A stretch of DNA of 33,391 nt from a virus, in IMG/VR virus record IMGVR_UViG_3300046028_003153, positions 1 through 33,391 of that record; one strand, written 5' to 3'. Shown piece after piece: positions 13,545 to 20,162 of the stretch. The notes beneath the pieces were generated by a model. That model was given only the letters and a program-made list of their open reading frames with translations, had not been told where the DNA came from and ran no database searches. Every line of letters starts with the position of its first letter. The stretch's first letter is position 1. A program made the translations under genes and the position numbers.

Positions 13545-14159
13545 TTAGCTCAACAAAACCTTGATTGCTTTTTCAATGTGGTGAATGCGGTCTTCAAGAC
13601 CGATAAAGCCACCATTGATTTTTTTGGTCAGGGTTTTGTAATCTTTGCTGTCAGCATACTGGTTGAGCTTGTGTGTTTGCCAGAACCAGCCAGCTGTCAT
13701 GGCTGCATACTTTGGCGTGCGCACCAGCTCTGGCTCCATCACAAAGTCAACGCCCAGTGCCTGGCCTGCGTGGTAGAAGTTGCTATGGCCAGTCAGCTGG
13801 AGAAATCCGGAGCCGCGAAACCGGAACCCATCCCCAGAAGCTTCATCCCTGTTACCCATACGATTGCCATAGATGCGGTTCGCGATCTTCTTTGGCTGCT
13901 TCTCATACTCGGCAGCCGACTCAGTCGTAAAGCCCCATGCACGCTTTGGCGTGTGAGGGAATAGCTTGAGCAGGGTGGGAGCGCGATAGTTAAGGTTCTC
14001 TTCCAGGATTCTGAAGTTGCCACATTCGTGGCCACACTGACCGATCCAGCATGCTTGCTGCTCAACTGTTACCAGGCCAAAGCGATCAAAGGTTTCATTG
14101 AATGCATCAGCAAGGCTTGGGTCAATGCTTAGCCGCTTGAGTTGTTCATTGTTTACCAT
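13545..14159 (-). CDS. Endolysin, GH19 chitinase-like lysozyme
   Basis: The 204-aa protein matches phage GH19 (class I chitinase-type) lysozymes, which cut peptidoglycan glycan strands. The catalytic glutamate lies in GQCGHECGNF (E45), with a second acidic pair just downstream (E53/E54) and the following NLNY. The hallmark GDGFRFRGSGFLQLTGHSNF is at about 108-127, and GWFWQTHKLNQYAD marks the C-terminal lobe. There is no signal peptide, so export depends on a holin. GGGAG lies before the ATG, which is inside the last 14 bases of the Rz gene. It is the last gene of the long minus-strand late unit. Confidence 0.93.
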   Translation of the reverse strand: MVNNEQLKRLSIDPSLADAFNETFDRFGLVTVEQQACWIGQCGHECGNFRILEENLNYRAPTLLKLFPHTPKRAWGFTTESAAEYEKQPKKIANRIYGNRMGNRDEASGDGFRFRGSGFLQLTGHSNFYHAGQALGVDFVMEPELVRTPKYAAMTAGWFWQTHKLNQYADSKDYKTLTKKINGGFIGLEDRIHHIEKAIKVLLS

Positions 14160-14616
14160 TGATCAGCTCCCTTACTTCGTTGTAGGCGCTGACGCAGGCT
14201 GCGTGCTTGGTGATGGCTTTGTCTCCTTCGGCTGCGAGGTCGATAAGAGCTGCAATAGTCTGTCGCTCAGATTCGCTTGCATCGGTGTTGCTATTTCCTG
14301 GGGCAGGGGCGGGATCTGCGGAGGCTTGTACACAACTTGGGGCTGGGAGCCGCAGCCGGCCAGTCCGAGCAAGCTCATGCATAGCAGACTGCTTTTTAGT
14401 GATTTCATTTTGTGCCTTTCTTAATTTGGTTTCTTGGTCTTGCAGCTTGACTCCAAGCTCTTGCTCGGTCTTGCGTGCCTCTTCATTCTTTTTGGCAATG
14501 GCGATCTTCATGTCGTTGTCACGCTCTAGCCAGCCGTAGTGGTGGCCGACACGGTAAGTTCCAAAGAGTGAAACCAGGACTCCGACAATCAACCAGGGCA
14601 GGGGTATAGGTAGCAT
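14146..14616 (-). CDS. Rz: Inner-membrane spanin (Rz-like)
   Basis: The 156-aa protein has an N-terminal membrane anchor (PLPWLIVGVLVSLFGTYRVG, 6-25) with a short cytoplasmic start, then a long charged coiled coil (about 35-85) that would cross the periplasm. The o-spanin Rz1 is encoded inside it in another frame. Together these disrupt the outer membrane in the last lysis step. A strong AAGGAGG site precedes the ATG, which overlaps the stop of the preceding membrane protein (TAATG). The C-terminal half also encodes Rz1, which explains its unusual Pro/Ser/Ala content. Confidence 0.9.
   Translation of the reverse strand: MLPIPLPWLIVGVLVSLFGTYRVGHHYGWLERDNDMKIAIAKKNEEARKTEQELGVKLQDQETKLRKAQNEITKKQSAMHELARTGRLRLPAPSCVQASADPAPAPGNSNTDASESERQTIAALIDLAAEGDKAITKHAACVSAYNEVRELINGKQ
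14172..14408 (-). CDS. Rz1: Outer-membrane spanin lipoprotein (Rz1-like), nested in Rz
   Basis: This 78-aa frame lies wholly within Rz. It has a signal peptide ending in the lipobox LAGC (Cys19), followed by a Pro-rich segment (PQVVYKPPQIPPLPQE) typical of Rz1 proteins. AAAGG precedes the ATG. The mature lipoprotein (60 aa) would sit in the outer membrane and bind the tip of Rz. Full nesting as in lambda makes this assignment strong. Confidence 0.9.
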   Translation of the reverse strand: MKSLKSSLLCMSLLGLAGCGSQPQVVYKPPQIPPLPQEIATPMQANLSDRLLQLLSTSQPKETKPSPSTQPASAPTTK

Positions 14617-15122
14617 TAGTCAACCTCCTTGCGAGCAGCTGCGATCTCTTCACGATCCTCATCAGGCTCCATGTGTTCGGGCGGGGTGGTGGGTGGTGGC
14701 CCTGGTGTCCAGGACTCATCTAGCTCTGGGTTCTTCCAGACCGGCATTGCTCCAAATGGCTGGCTTGGCAGGCCATAGGCAGACTGGGGTGGTGCGTAGC
14801 TTGAGCCATATTGCATCGGCTGGCAGCCTGGTTGCATAGTTGGCTGCGTTGGCGTGAAGGTTCTTGATGCTGCCCCAGCTGCTCGCTTAGTCATTACCCC
14901 ACCAATGCCACCAACGATCAACAACACTATGTCGTTCAACATCTTGGTGTATGCCTGGTCAATGGGAGCCATAGACTTGATCGGCTGGGTCACAAAGGTC
15001 ACCGAGTACAAAAGTGCAATCACAATGAAGCAAAGGATCAGCGTAACCACCGCGACCACAAAGCCCCAGATTCGGACTTCAAACTCTTCAGTTGTTAGGT
15101 TTGGTTTCTGGCTGGACATCAT
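14616..15122 (-). CDS. 168-aa two-helix membrane protein, candidate holin
   Basis: The start is placed at the ATG pair (15122/15119) after GGAG, not at the longer open frame that runs through the lipoprotein gene. Two membrane helices are clear: IWGFVVAVVTLILCFIVIALLYSV (about 16-40) and MLNDIVLLIVGGIGGVMT (about 60-77). A Pro/Gln/Tyr-rich cytoplasmic or periplasmic tail of about 90 residues with PTTPPEHMEPDEDREE at the end follows. Position directly upstream of the spanins and endolysin makes it a prime holin candidate, although the long tail is unusual for one. Confidence 0.65.
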   Translation of the reverse strand: MMSSQKPNLTTEEFEVRIWGFVVAVVTLILCFIVIALLYSVTFVTQPIKSMAPIDQAYTKMLNDIVLLIVGGIGGVMTKRAAGAASRTFTPTQPTMQPGCQPMQYGSSYAPPQSAYGLPSQPFGAMPVWKNPELDESWTPGPPPTTPPEHMEPDEDREEIAAARKEVD

Positions 15123-15291
15123 TGATTTTTTTCTCCAGGATTGGTGCGACCAAGTATTCGGGACACTGCTGCGTAAATAGGCACTTAGGTTTTTGACACT
15201 CTTCAGCATGGAAGTAATCTGGGTTTTGGCATTTGTATCGATAGCGGTCTTCACAGCCAGCCAGCAGTAATATCAGTAACAGATATCTCAT
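15088..15291 (-). CDS. 67-aa Cys-rich lipoprotein
   Basis: A short signal peptide MRYLLLILLLAGC ends in a lipobox with Cys13 as the acylated residue. The mature part (about 55 aa) has a CEDRYRYKCQNPDYF start and four further Cys, likely in disulfides. I recall similar small lysis-region lipoproteins with a C-E-x-R-Y-R-Y-x-C-Q core in other phages. It may serve in superinfection exclusion or as an accessory to lysis. It is distinct from Rz1. ATGA couples it to the 51-aa membrane protein. Confidence 0.8.
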   Translation of the reverse strand: MRYLLLILLLAGCEDRYRYKCQNPDYFHAEECQKPKCLFTQQCPEYLVAPILEKKINDVQPETKPNN

Positions 15292-15443
15292 TTGCCAAGA
15301 CCAACCTTTCCAAGTAATAAGTTCACGATCTTGTCGGACAGATCGTCTGGCAGAAATTTAAGAAACCCAAGAAAATAAAGCGCCACAACCCCATAGACAA
15401 AAATCTTGAGGCATAAGTCAAAGGTCTTCTGGTACTCATTCAC
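15288..15443 (-). CDS. 51-aa membrane protein, GTG start
   Basis: This gene starts at GTG, which overlaps the preceding stop (GTGA, 15440-15443), with AGAAGG upstream. The product has one membrane helix (LKIFVYGVVALYFLGFLKFL, about 12-31) flanked by short polar ends and a C-terminal amphipathic part (DDLSDKIVNLLLGKVG). Size and topology fit small holins or holin regulators. There is coupling on both sides (ATGA with the lipoprotein gene at 15288-15291). Confidence 0.7.
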   Translation of the reverse strand: MNEYQKTFDLCLKIFVYGVVALYFLGFLKFLPDDLSDKIVNLLLGKVGLGK

Positions 15444-15937
15444 CGACCGCACCTTCTTGTTGTGGCACAGAACTCCATCAACTCATTCACGCCAACAAAC
15501 ACCAAGAACAAAACAAAAGCCACACCGCCAATGATCATGGCCAGCTCGTTCATCTCATCCTCTTTGGCTTTGGCTTCTTTTTCTGCTTTCTTTAAAGCGC
15601 TTAGTTCTTTAGCATCGGCCAAGTCCATCTCGGCCTGCCTGGCTTTGATCTTGTTCCAGACATCGATCTTGCCGGTCTGCATGAAGAGCATCTTTAGCTC
15701 TTCTTCAAATGCCCTGGCTTGCTCAAGCGCCATCTCGATCTGCAACGCTGTCCCCATGTTGGAACCCTTGCCAGACTGCTTGGCTTGCAGCATGGCTTTG
15801 GTGGCCACAGACTTGGCATCAAACATCTTGCCAATCATTGGGGCAAGAGAGCCTAAGTCATTGGCCACCTTGCTGGCCTTCTTGACCATACTGATTGCTG
15901 ACTGTATGCCAGCAAGTGCTGTCATCGGATCAATCAT
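15440..15937 (-). CDS. 165-aa coiled-coil protein with C-terminal membrane helix
   Basis: Residues 1-125 are helical and soluble, with a coiled coil rich in Lys, Glu and Ala (ALEQARAFEEEL... AKELSALKKAEKEAKAKEDEM). One membrane helix follows (ELAMIIGGVAFVLFLVFVGVNEL, about 130-152), with a short Cys/Arg tail. Similar proteins occur in the lysis-tail fibre interval of other podoviruses with no known role. The layout would suit a membrane-anchored regulator of lysis timing, which is inference only. Confidence 0.75.
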   Translation of the reverse strand: MIDPMTALAGIQSAISMVKKASKVANDLGSLAPMIGKMFDAKSVATKAMLQAKQSGKGSNMGTALQIEMALEQARAFEEELKMLFMQTGKIDVWNKIKARQAEMDLADAKELSALKKAEKEAKAKEDEMNELAMIIGGVAFVLFLVFVGVNELMEFCATTRRCGR

Positions 15938-16059
15938 TTTCTATCTACCTTTTTCCATTCAATACAGTAGACCTTTCGGTTGTACACATCGCCAACCCAG
16001 ACCCACTTGATACATCTGTATTCGATAGATACAGCCAGAAAAATTATTGAAAGCACCAT
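15934..16059 (-). CDS. 41-aa membrane-anchored mini-protein
   Basis: This gene has an apolar N-terminus (MVLSIIFLAVSIEYRC) followed by a compact basic part with KWVWVGDVYNRKVYCIEWKK. I recall the GDVYNRKV-C-I/L-x-W pattern in small proteins of the same kind in other podoviruses. Two Cys (16 and 32) could pair. It overlaps the 30-aa gene by 16 bases in another frame and the 165-aa gene by ATGA (15934-15937). Function is unknown. Confidence 0.7.
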   Translation of the reverse strand: MVLSIIFLAVSIEYRCIKWVWVGDVYNRKVYCIEWKKVDRK

Positions 16060-16136
16060 GCTATGAAATAGGTGCCGGCAATTAACATGCAAGTCACAGC
16101 GGCTGCAGCAACGAATGCTTCAGCCCAGTCGCTCAT
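16044..16136 (-). CDS. 30-aa membrane micro-protein
   Basis: This very short gene encodes a peptide starting MSDWAEAFVAAAAVTC, whose remaining residues form one membrane helix (about 8-28). It is coupled to the 65-aa gene by ATGA (16133-16136) and runs 16 bases into the 41-aa gene. Its length makes chance possible, but the coupling on the 5' side and the clean helix support it. It resembles no named family. Confidence 0.5.
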   Translation of the reverse strand: MSDWAEAFVAAAAVTCMLIAGTYFIAWCFQ

Positions 16137-16330
16137 AACCCAAACATTTTTTTTACAAACTCAGCGGCTACACCAGGGCCAAGCAGCACAGCAAGCATCA
16201 CCGCATAAAGCAAGTATTCAATCTTGGTCATGCGTTTATCCCCATCCTTTAAAGATGAGGCAATGGCGCTGTATCGCTCGGCACAGATAGCTTCATGCAC
16301 GGCAAGCCTTTTATCAACGTCGGAGTCCAT
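16133..16330 (-). CDS. 65-aa XhlA-like membrane protein, candidate holin or lysis accessory
   Basis: The N-terminal part is soluble and helical (DVDKRLAVHEAICAERYSAIASSLKDGDKRMTKIEYL). It ends in one membrane helix (LLYAVMLAVLLGPGVAAEFV, about 41-60) and KKMFGL. This order of amphipathic helix then C-terminal membrane segment is that of XhlA-type phage haemolysin/holin-associated proteins. I start at ATG 16330, since the longer frame requires a TTG. No clear ribosome site is visible. It opens the lysis block, with a TGTACT motif 18 bases upstream. Confidence 0.65.
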   Translation of the reverse strand: MDSDVDKRLAVHEAICAERYSAIASSLKDGDKRMTKIEYLLYAVMLAVLLGPGVAAEFVKKMFGL

Positions 16331-16347
16331 GATTACCCAATCGTAAG

Positions 16348-16363
16348 TTATGGATTTTGTACT
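16348..16363 (+). repeat. Dispersed TGTAC motif upstream of lysis block
   Basis: TTATGGATTTTGTACT matches the origin-side copy GTATGGATTGTGTACA at 13 of 16 positions. It lies in the only gap between the tail-fibre-linked gene and the lysis block, in plus orientation while the genes are minus. The core is nearly palindromic, so orientation may not matter. TATAGT on the minus strand overlaps it and could be a -10 element, but no good -35 is visible. Confidence 0.4.
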
Positions 16364-16367
16364 ATAT

Positions 16368-16592
16368 CTATTCAACTAATTCTTCAACTGGAGGCCAGTT
16401 AGGATTTAAAGCAAACCCATCTTGCCAAATGTATTTGTGGTATTGAAAGTCGGCAGGGGGTGTCCCTTCAACAACACGATATCCGCTAATAATGTGTTTT
16501 GGAACAACAATATCAGGGTAACGAATTTCAGTATCCGTTTCCTCAAAGTCTCCCAACTTACAAATATGCTCTCCAACAATCAGAATTTTCAT
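16368..16592 (-). CDS. 74-aa protein downstream of tail fibre
   Basis: The product is beta-rich at the start (KILIVGEHICKLG... TEIRYPDIVVPKHIISGYRVVEG) and ends with an aromatic/Pro segment (YIWQDGFALNPNWPPVEELVE). AAGGA precedes the ATG, and it begins nine bases after the tail-fibre stop. Small genes in this place often encode fibre-assembly helpers or fibre-tip proteins; that is inferred from position. The DNA is as AT-rich as the distal fibre, which suggests the two travel together. Confidence 0.7.
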   Translation of the reverse strand: MKILIVGEHICKLGDFEETDTEIRYPDIVVPKHIISGYRVVEGTPPADFQYHKYIWQDGFALNPNWPPVEELVE

Positions 16593-16601
16593 TTTGAATC
16601 C

Positions 16602-19600
16602 TTATACGTTTGCAATACGAACCAAGCTAAAACGCACATTTGTACTACCTTCAGTTGGGTCTGTAAGTGCGCTTACTCCGCTATCAGGGGCTGTTCCAGT
16701 TTGCACAAATATGGCTCTAGATGAATCTAAATCTATTGATTCCTGTGCGCCAACGCCACCGCCAAGTTGAAAGTCTTTGAAACCACTTGACCCCAAAAAA
16801 CCGTTAGTTGTTGTTGCAGACACTGGAACAATTGTTTGATTACCACTGCGAAAAGCAACCAAAAATTTACCAAGATTAAAATAATATCTTGCCGCAATAG
16901 TAACTGCTGAAGCCGCTACTGTCGTAGCACCGTAGTTTTTCTTTACAACGTAGTTTGGCGTGGTGTCTGTTGTCCCACGCATAATTTTGCCGTATGAAGC
17001 CCCAATATTGCTGTTAGTTTGGTTTGTCATCCAACTAAAAAAGTTTGTAGTAGCGCCTTGAAATCCAAATAGATTAGTTGCCGCCCCGGGGTTGGTTTGA
17101 AAATTTAGTCTTTTGTAGTTTAGAACACCGGGGGCAACATAAACAATGCCATACAAAACAGCAGGAGAGCCAGAACTTGTTGCGAATGTGTTGCAAGTAC
17201 TTGTGTCAATTAGACCTATTACTGTTGTATTGTTTGTTGAACTTCCAGTATTGGAAAAATACTGGTCTGATGCTAACGATGAGCCAAGCGTGTATGCAAA
17301 AGTTTCAATTGCTGGGCCATCTATATAGGTCAAAACAATACGACTTGCAGTCAAGGATAACTGTTGGGGGTTAACGCCTGTATATGCTACATCTCGGGAT
17401 GTTGGAGCCGCATTTCCAGTCGCAGGAAATTCAACTGCCCAAATTCCGTTGTTAGTAGGACGAGTTGCAAGAATAAACGCACGGGAACTGTACGTCATAC
17501 TTACAGAATTTGCTAAAGACCCACTAGCGGTACGAAAATTATTTGCATTAACTGACCAGACGCCTCCTGATATAGAAGCTGTAAATGCGTAACAAATACC
17601 CGTAGTACCGGAATTAAAAATAATACCAAAACCAATAGTTGATGACGTAATAACAGTTGCGGCTATTCCTAAATAGGTATTTACTGTACCAAGAGCACCA
17701 GTTGAATATTCTGTTCCTACTGTTCCAGTTGTTCCAGAGGCTCCTACGTCAATAGAATTTCCTTGCCATGTACCAGTAGTTGTTGAACGGTACAAATAAA
17801 CATAAATGTTAGTACCTGTTAAATTCCCAGATGTTAATTTTGCGGCATCAGTAACACCAATATCGTTAACTGGTTTTTGGTCAAATCTTAAAAGTGTATT
17901 GACCGCAGTTGTAGAAATTGTTGCGGCAGTGCCTACAGTGGGGGAAGCAATAGTTGAAAGGTCAACAATAAACGATGAAAAAGTTGTACCAGTAAAAGTT
18001 GTGACTAAAAGCCTATTTCCAGTTACCGCTCTTGCTTCTACAAACGTTTCACTTGCAGATACACCAGTCAGCGTTCCAGATGTAACTGTATCGCCACTAA
18101 TGGAAAAGCCTTGTATGGATACAGTAAAACCGCTTGATGGGGCGACAATGGCAAACCTAGTAGATGAAAGTCTAATAAGCTGTCGAATATTGTCATTAAA
18201 CATTGTCTGTACTTGCGCAACTTCTGTGGAAAAGCAAGCATCTTGGTTGAGTATCCATGAGCCAGCCGCTGTTGCTGTGCTATTCAAACCAACTTGAACT
18301 TGCAAACTTGCTGGAACACCGCCAATAGCTACGTTGGTTGAGTCTTCAATCAAAATTGGAAAGTTACCAACATTTCGGATTAAGTATGCCGAACCACTTG
18401 CAGACAAAGTCGTTGCGTTTGGCAACACTACTTTAATTCCAAACGCTTGTGCATCAATCTCAATCGTAGCGTTGCTTGTAGATGTCAGTGTGTACGTTGT
18501 GGCTGTTGTGACGTTGGTGTATACGGTGACACCAGAACCAGAAGATGCTATTGTTGACCATGTAGGTGCTGCACCTGAGCCACCAGAAGTTAATACTTGT
18601 CCAGATGTTCCTGATGCACCAGTAACAGTTAACGCAGTAGTCAAATTTGCTGATGCAATTGTTGGTGCAGTCAACGTCTTGTTTGTCAGTGTCTGCGTCC
18701 CCGTCAATGTGACATCGCCAGCGCCTATGTTCGTCCTGGCTGTTGTCGTATTAGCCACATCAGACAAGTTGTTGGCAGCCGCCAGGTAACCTGATCCAGA
18801 CACATAGGCCGCGACCCATGCGCTGCCTGTCCAGAGTTGCATTGCACCAGACACGCTGTTGAAATACAAAGCGCCAGCGACTAATGCGTTGCCGTCATTG
18901 TCAACAGTGGGGTTGCTTGTCTTTGCACCCAGATAGCGATCATCAAAACTGTCATAGGCCGCTAGTGTTGCGTCGCGTGCAGACTCTGCAGCAGTCTGTG
19001 CGGTCGCTGCGCTTGACGCGCTAGTAGCAGCGTTTGTTGCAGATGTAGAAGCATTGCTTGCACTGGTTGACGCATTGGTCGCCTGGGTAGTGGCAGTGCT
19101 TGCAGAGTTTGCCGCGTTAGTTGCAGACGTAGACGCACCAGAAGCAGACGTGCTTGCATTGCTTGCTGAGGTACTGGCATTGCTGGCCGATGTGCTGGCA
19201 GCGCTGGCGCTGCTGCTTGCACTTGATGCACTTGATGCAGCTGCTGTTGCACTGGTGCCTGCGTTGGTTGCTTGTGTGCTTGCCGTTGATGCCGAGCTAG
19301 AGGCAGCGCTTGCAGAACTAGATGCATTACTGGCCGAGGTCGAAGCATTGCTTGCCTGGGTGCTTGCTGTACTAGCCGAGCCAGAGGCTGCCGTCGCAGA
19401 TGTAGAAGCAGCAGACGCACTGGTCGAGGCAGCCGAGGCAGATGTCGCTGCGTTTGTTGCGCTTGTACTGGCAGCAGCTGCGTCAACCAACAAGCTGAAC
19501 TTTGCCGCATCAGCGTTGGTTCCAATTGGCAATGACCCGCTTGATGTGTGCTGAACAATAACTTGCCAGATGTTGTTGTTGGTTGTGTCTTTGATGATGT

Positions 19601-20126
19601 CTCGGACGTAGTAAAGCGTGCCGCTTGCCCAATTGCCACGATTGGTGCCCAGGGTGTCAGCAATGACTGGGTTGCCGTTAGCATCAAAGCCTAGCGCCTT
19701 GTTAGCGCGCAAGCTTGCCCGTGGTAGCGTCATGTTGATTGACGTTGGATCGGTCTGCGGTGCGCTCAATGCACGCTGTAACCCTTCGGCATTCTGCTGT
19801 GCAAAGATGGTCTGCTGATCCATCTCATCATTGACCGTGTTGGCAAAGAAGTCGCCACCAGTTACAAAGTCTGTAGTGCGCTGTATATTTCTGTTGCCCA
19901 CAATAGCAATCTGTGTCGCACCAGTTGGTGCAGCCACCAGGGTAATTGAGCCTGTGCCGTTAGATGCAATGGTTACCGTGTAATCGGTGGTTAAGGTCAG
20001 CAGCGTGTCGTCTTTGAAAACAGCAATGTCAGTGTTTGCCAGAATCTCAAAGGTGAACGCATACGGGCCAGTGCCACTGGCCGAGTAAACAACTCGACGG
20101 GTTACGTTGGAAATTGTAATTGGCAT
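16602..20126 (-). CDS. Tail fibre protein (T7 gp17-like N-terminus)
   Basis: This 1174-aa protein attaches to the tail and recognises the host. Residues 1-130 match the T7-type fibre N-terminal domain (ITISNVTRRVVYSASGTGPYAFTFEIL... GNRNIQRTTDF...VNDEMDQ), which docks on the tail tube. Residues about 216-385 are a long Ser/Ala/Thr-rich repeat forming the shaft. After a DDRYLGAK segment come fibre motifs (LYFNSVSGAMQLWTGSAWVAA; TGTQTLTNKTLTAPTI near 475-490). The distal part (about 500-1174) is beta-rich with recurring strands, perhaps a propeller-like receptor-binding head. Its DNA is visibly more AT-rich than the rest of the genome, consistent with exchange of the host-range end. Confidence 0.93.
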   Translation of the reverse strand: MPITISNVTRRVVYSASGTGPYAFTFEILANTDIAVFKDDTLLTLTTDYTVTIASNGTGSITLVAAPTGATQIAIVGNRNIQRTTDFVTGGDFFANTVNDEMDQQTIFAQQNAEGLQRALSAPQTDPTSINMTLPRASLRANKALGFDANGNPVIADTLGTNRGNWASGTLYYVRDIIKDTTNNNIWQVIVQHTSSGSLPIGTNADAAKFSLLVDAAAASTSATNAATSASAASTSASAASTSATAASGSASTASTQASNASTSASNASSSASAASSSASTASTQATNAGTSATAAASSASSASSSASAASTSASNASTSASNASTSASGASTSATNAANSASTATTQATNASTSASNASTSATNAATSASSAATAQTAAESARDATLAAYDSFDDRYLGAKTSNPTVDNDGNALVAGALYFNSVSGAMQLWTGSAWVAAYVSGSGYLAAANNLSDVANTTTARTNIGAGDVTLTGTQTLTNKTLTAPTIASANLTTALTVTGASGTSGQVLTSGGSGAAPTWSTIASSGSGVTVYTNVTTATTYTLTSTSNATIEIDAQAFGIKVVLPNATTLSASGSAYLIRNVGNFPILIEDSTNVAIGGVPASLQVQVGLNSTATAAGSWILNQDACFSTEVAQVQTMFNDNIRQLIRLSSTRFAIVAPSSGFTVSIQGFSISGDTVTSGTLTGVSASETFVEARAVTGNRLLVTTFTGTTFSSFIVDLSTIASPTVGTAATISTTAVNTLLRFDQKPVNDIGVTDAAKLTSGNLTGTNIYVYLYRSTTTGTWQGNSIDVGASGTTGTVGTEYSTGALGTVNTYLGIAATVITSSTIGFGIIFNSGTTGICYAFTASISGGVWSVNANNFRTASGSLANSVSMTYSSRAFILATRPTNNGIWAVEFPATGNAAPTSRDVAYTGVNPQQLSLTASRIVLTYIDGPAIETFAYTLGSSLASDQYFSNTGSSTNNTTVIGLIDTSTCNTFATSSGSPAVLYGIVYVAPGVLNYKRLNFQTNPGAATNLFGFQGATTNFFSWMTNQTNSNIGASYGKIMRGTTDTTPNYVVKKNYGATTVAASAVTIAARYYFNLGKFLVAFRSGNQTIVPVSATTTNGFLGSSGFKDFQLGGGVGAQESIDLDSSRAIFVQTGTAPDSGVSALTDPTEGSTNVRFSLVRIANV
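18972..19481 (-). repeat. Ser/Ala/Thr repeat segment within tail fibre
   Basis: About 170 codons encode degenerate 7-residue units of the form A-S-T-S-A-S/T-N/A, with occasional T-Q-A-S-N. Such heptad-like repeats build trimeric helical shafts in phage fibres, and their number can vary by recombination. On the opposite strand they create long false open frames. Confidence 0.85.
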
Positions 20127-20140
20127 GATTCAATCCTTCC

Positions 20141-20156
20141 TAATGGAAATTGTACG
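20141..20156 (+). repeat. Weak TGTAC motif copy before tail fibre
   Basis: TAATGGAAATTGTACG, in the 36-base gap between the ejection protein and tail fibre genes, matches the motif at about 10 of 16 positions. On the minus strand its core overlaps TACAAT (20149-20154), a good -10 hexamer; the best -35 (TTACAA) is 15 bp upstream. It may be a secondary promoter for the fibre. Low certainty. Confidence 0.25.
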
Positions 20157-20162
20157 ATTTTT

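Noticed and set aside
14616-15254. 212-codon frame for the candidate holin, starting inside the lipoprotein gene
   Set aside because: The first 44 codons overlap the lipoprotein gene and look random; the ATG pair at 15122/15119 has a GGAG site.
16331-16375. Longer 80-aa version of the XhlA-like protein starting at TTG 16375
   Set aside because: The extension would cover the motif site and has no ribosome site; the ATG at 16330 gives a normal XhlA-like N-terminus.
19054-19554. 166-codon plus-strand frame rich in Ala, Leu and Val opposite the fibre repeat
   Set aside because: It is a by-product of the Ser/Ala/Thr repeat codons read on the other strand; it has no ribosome site and the fibre frame is certain.
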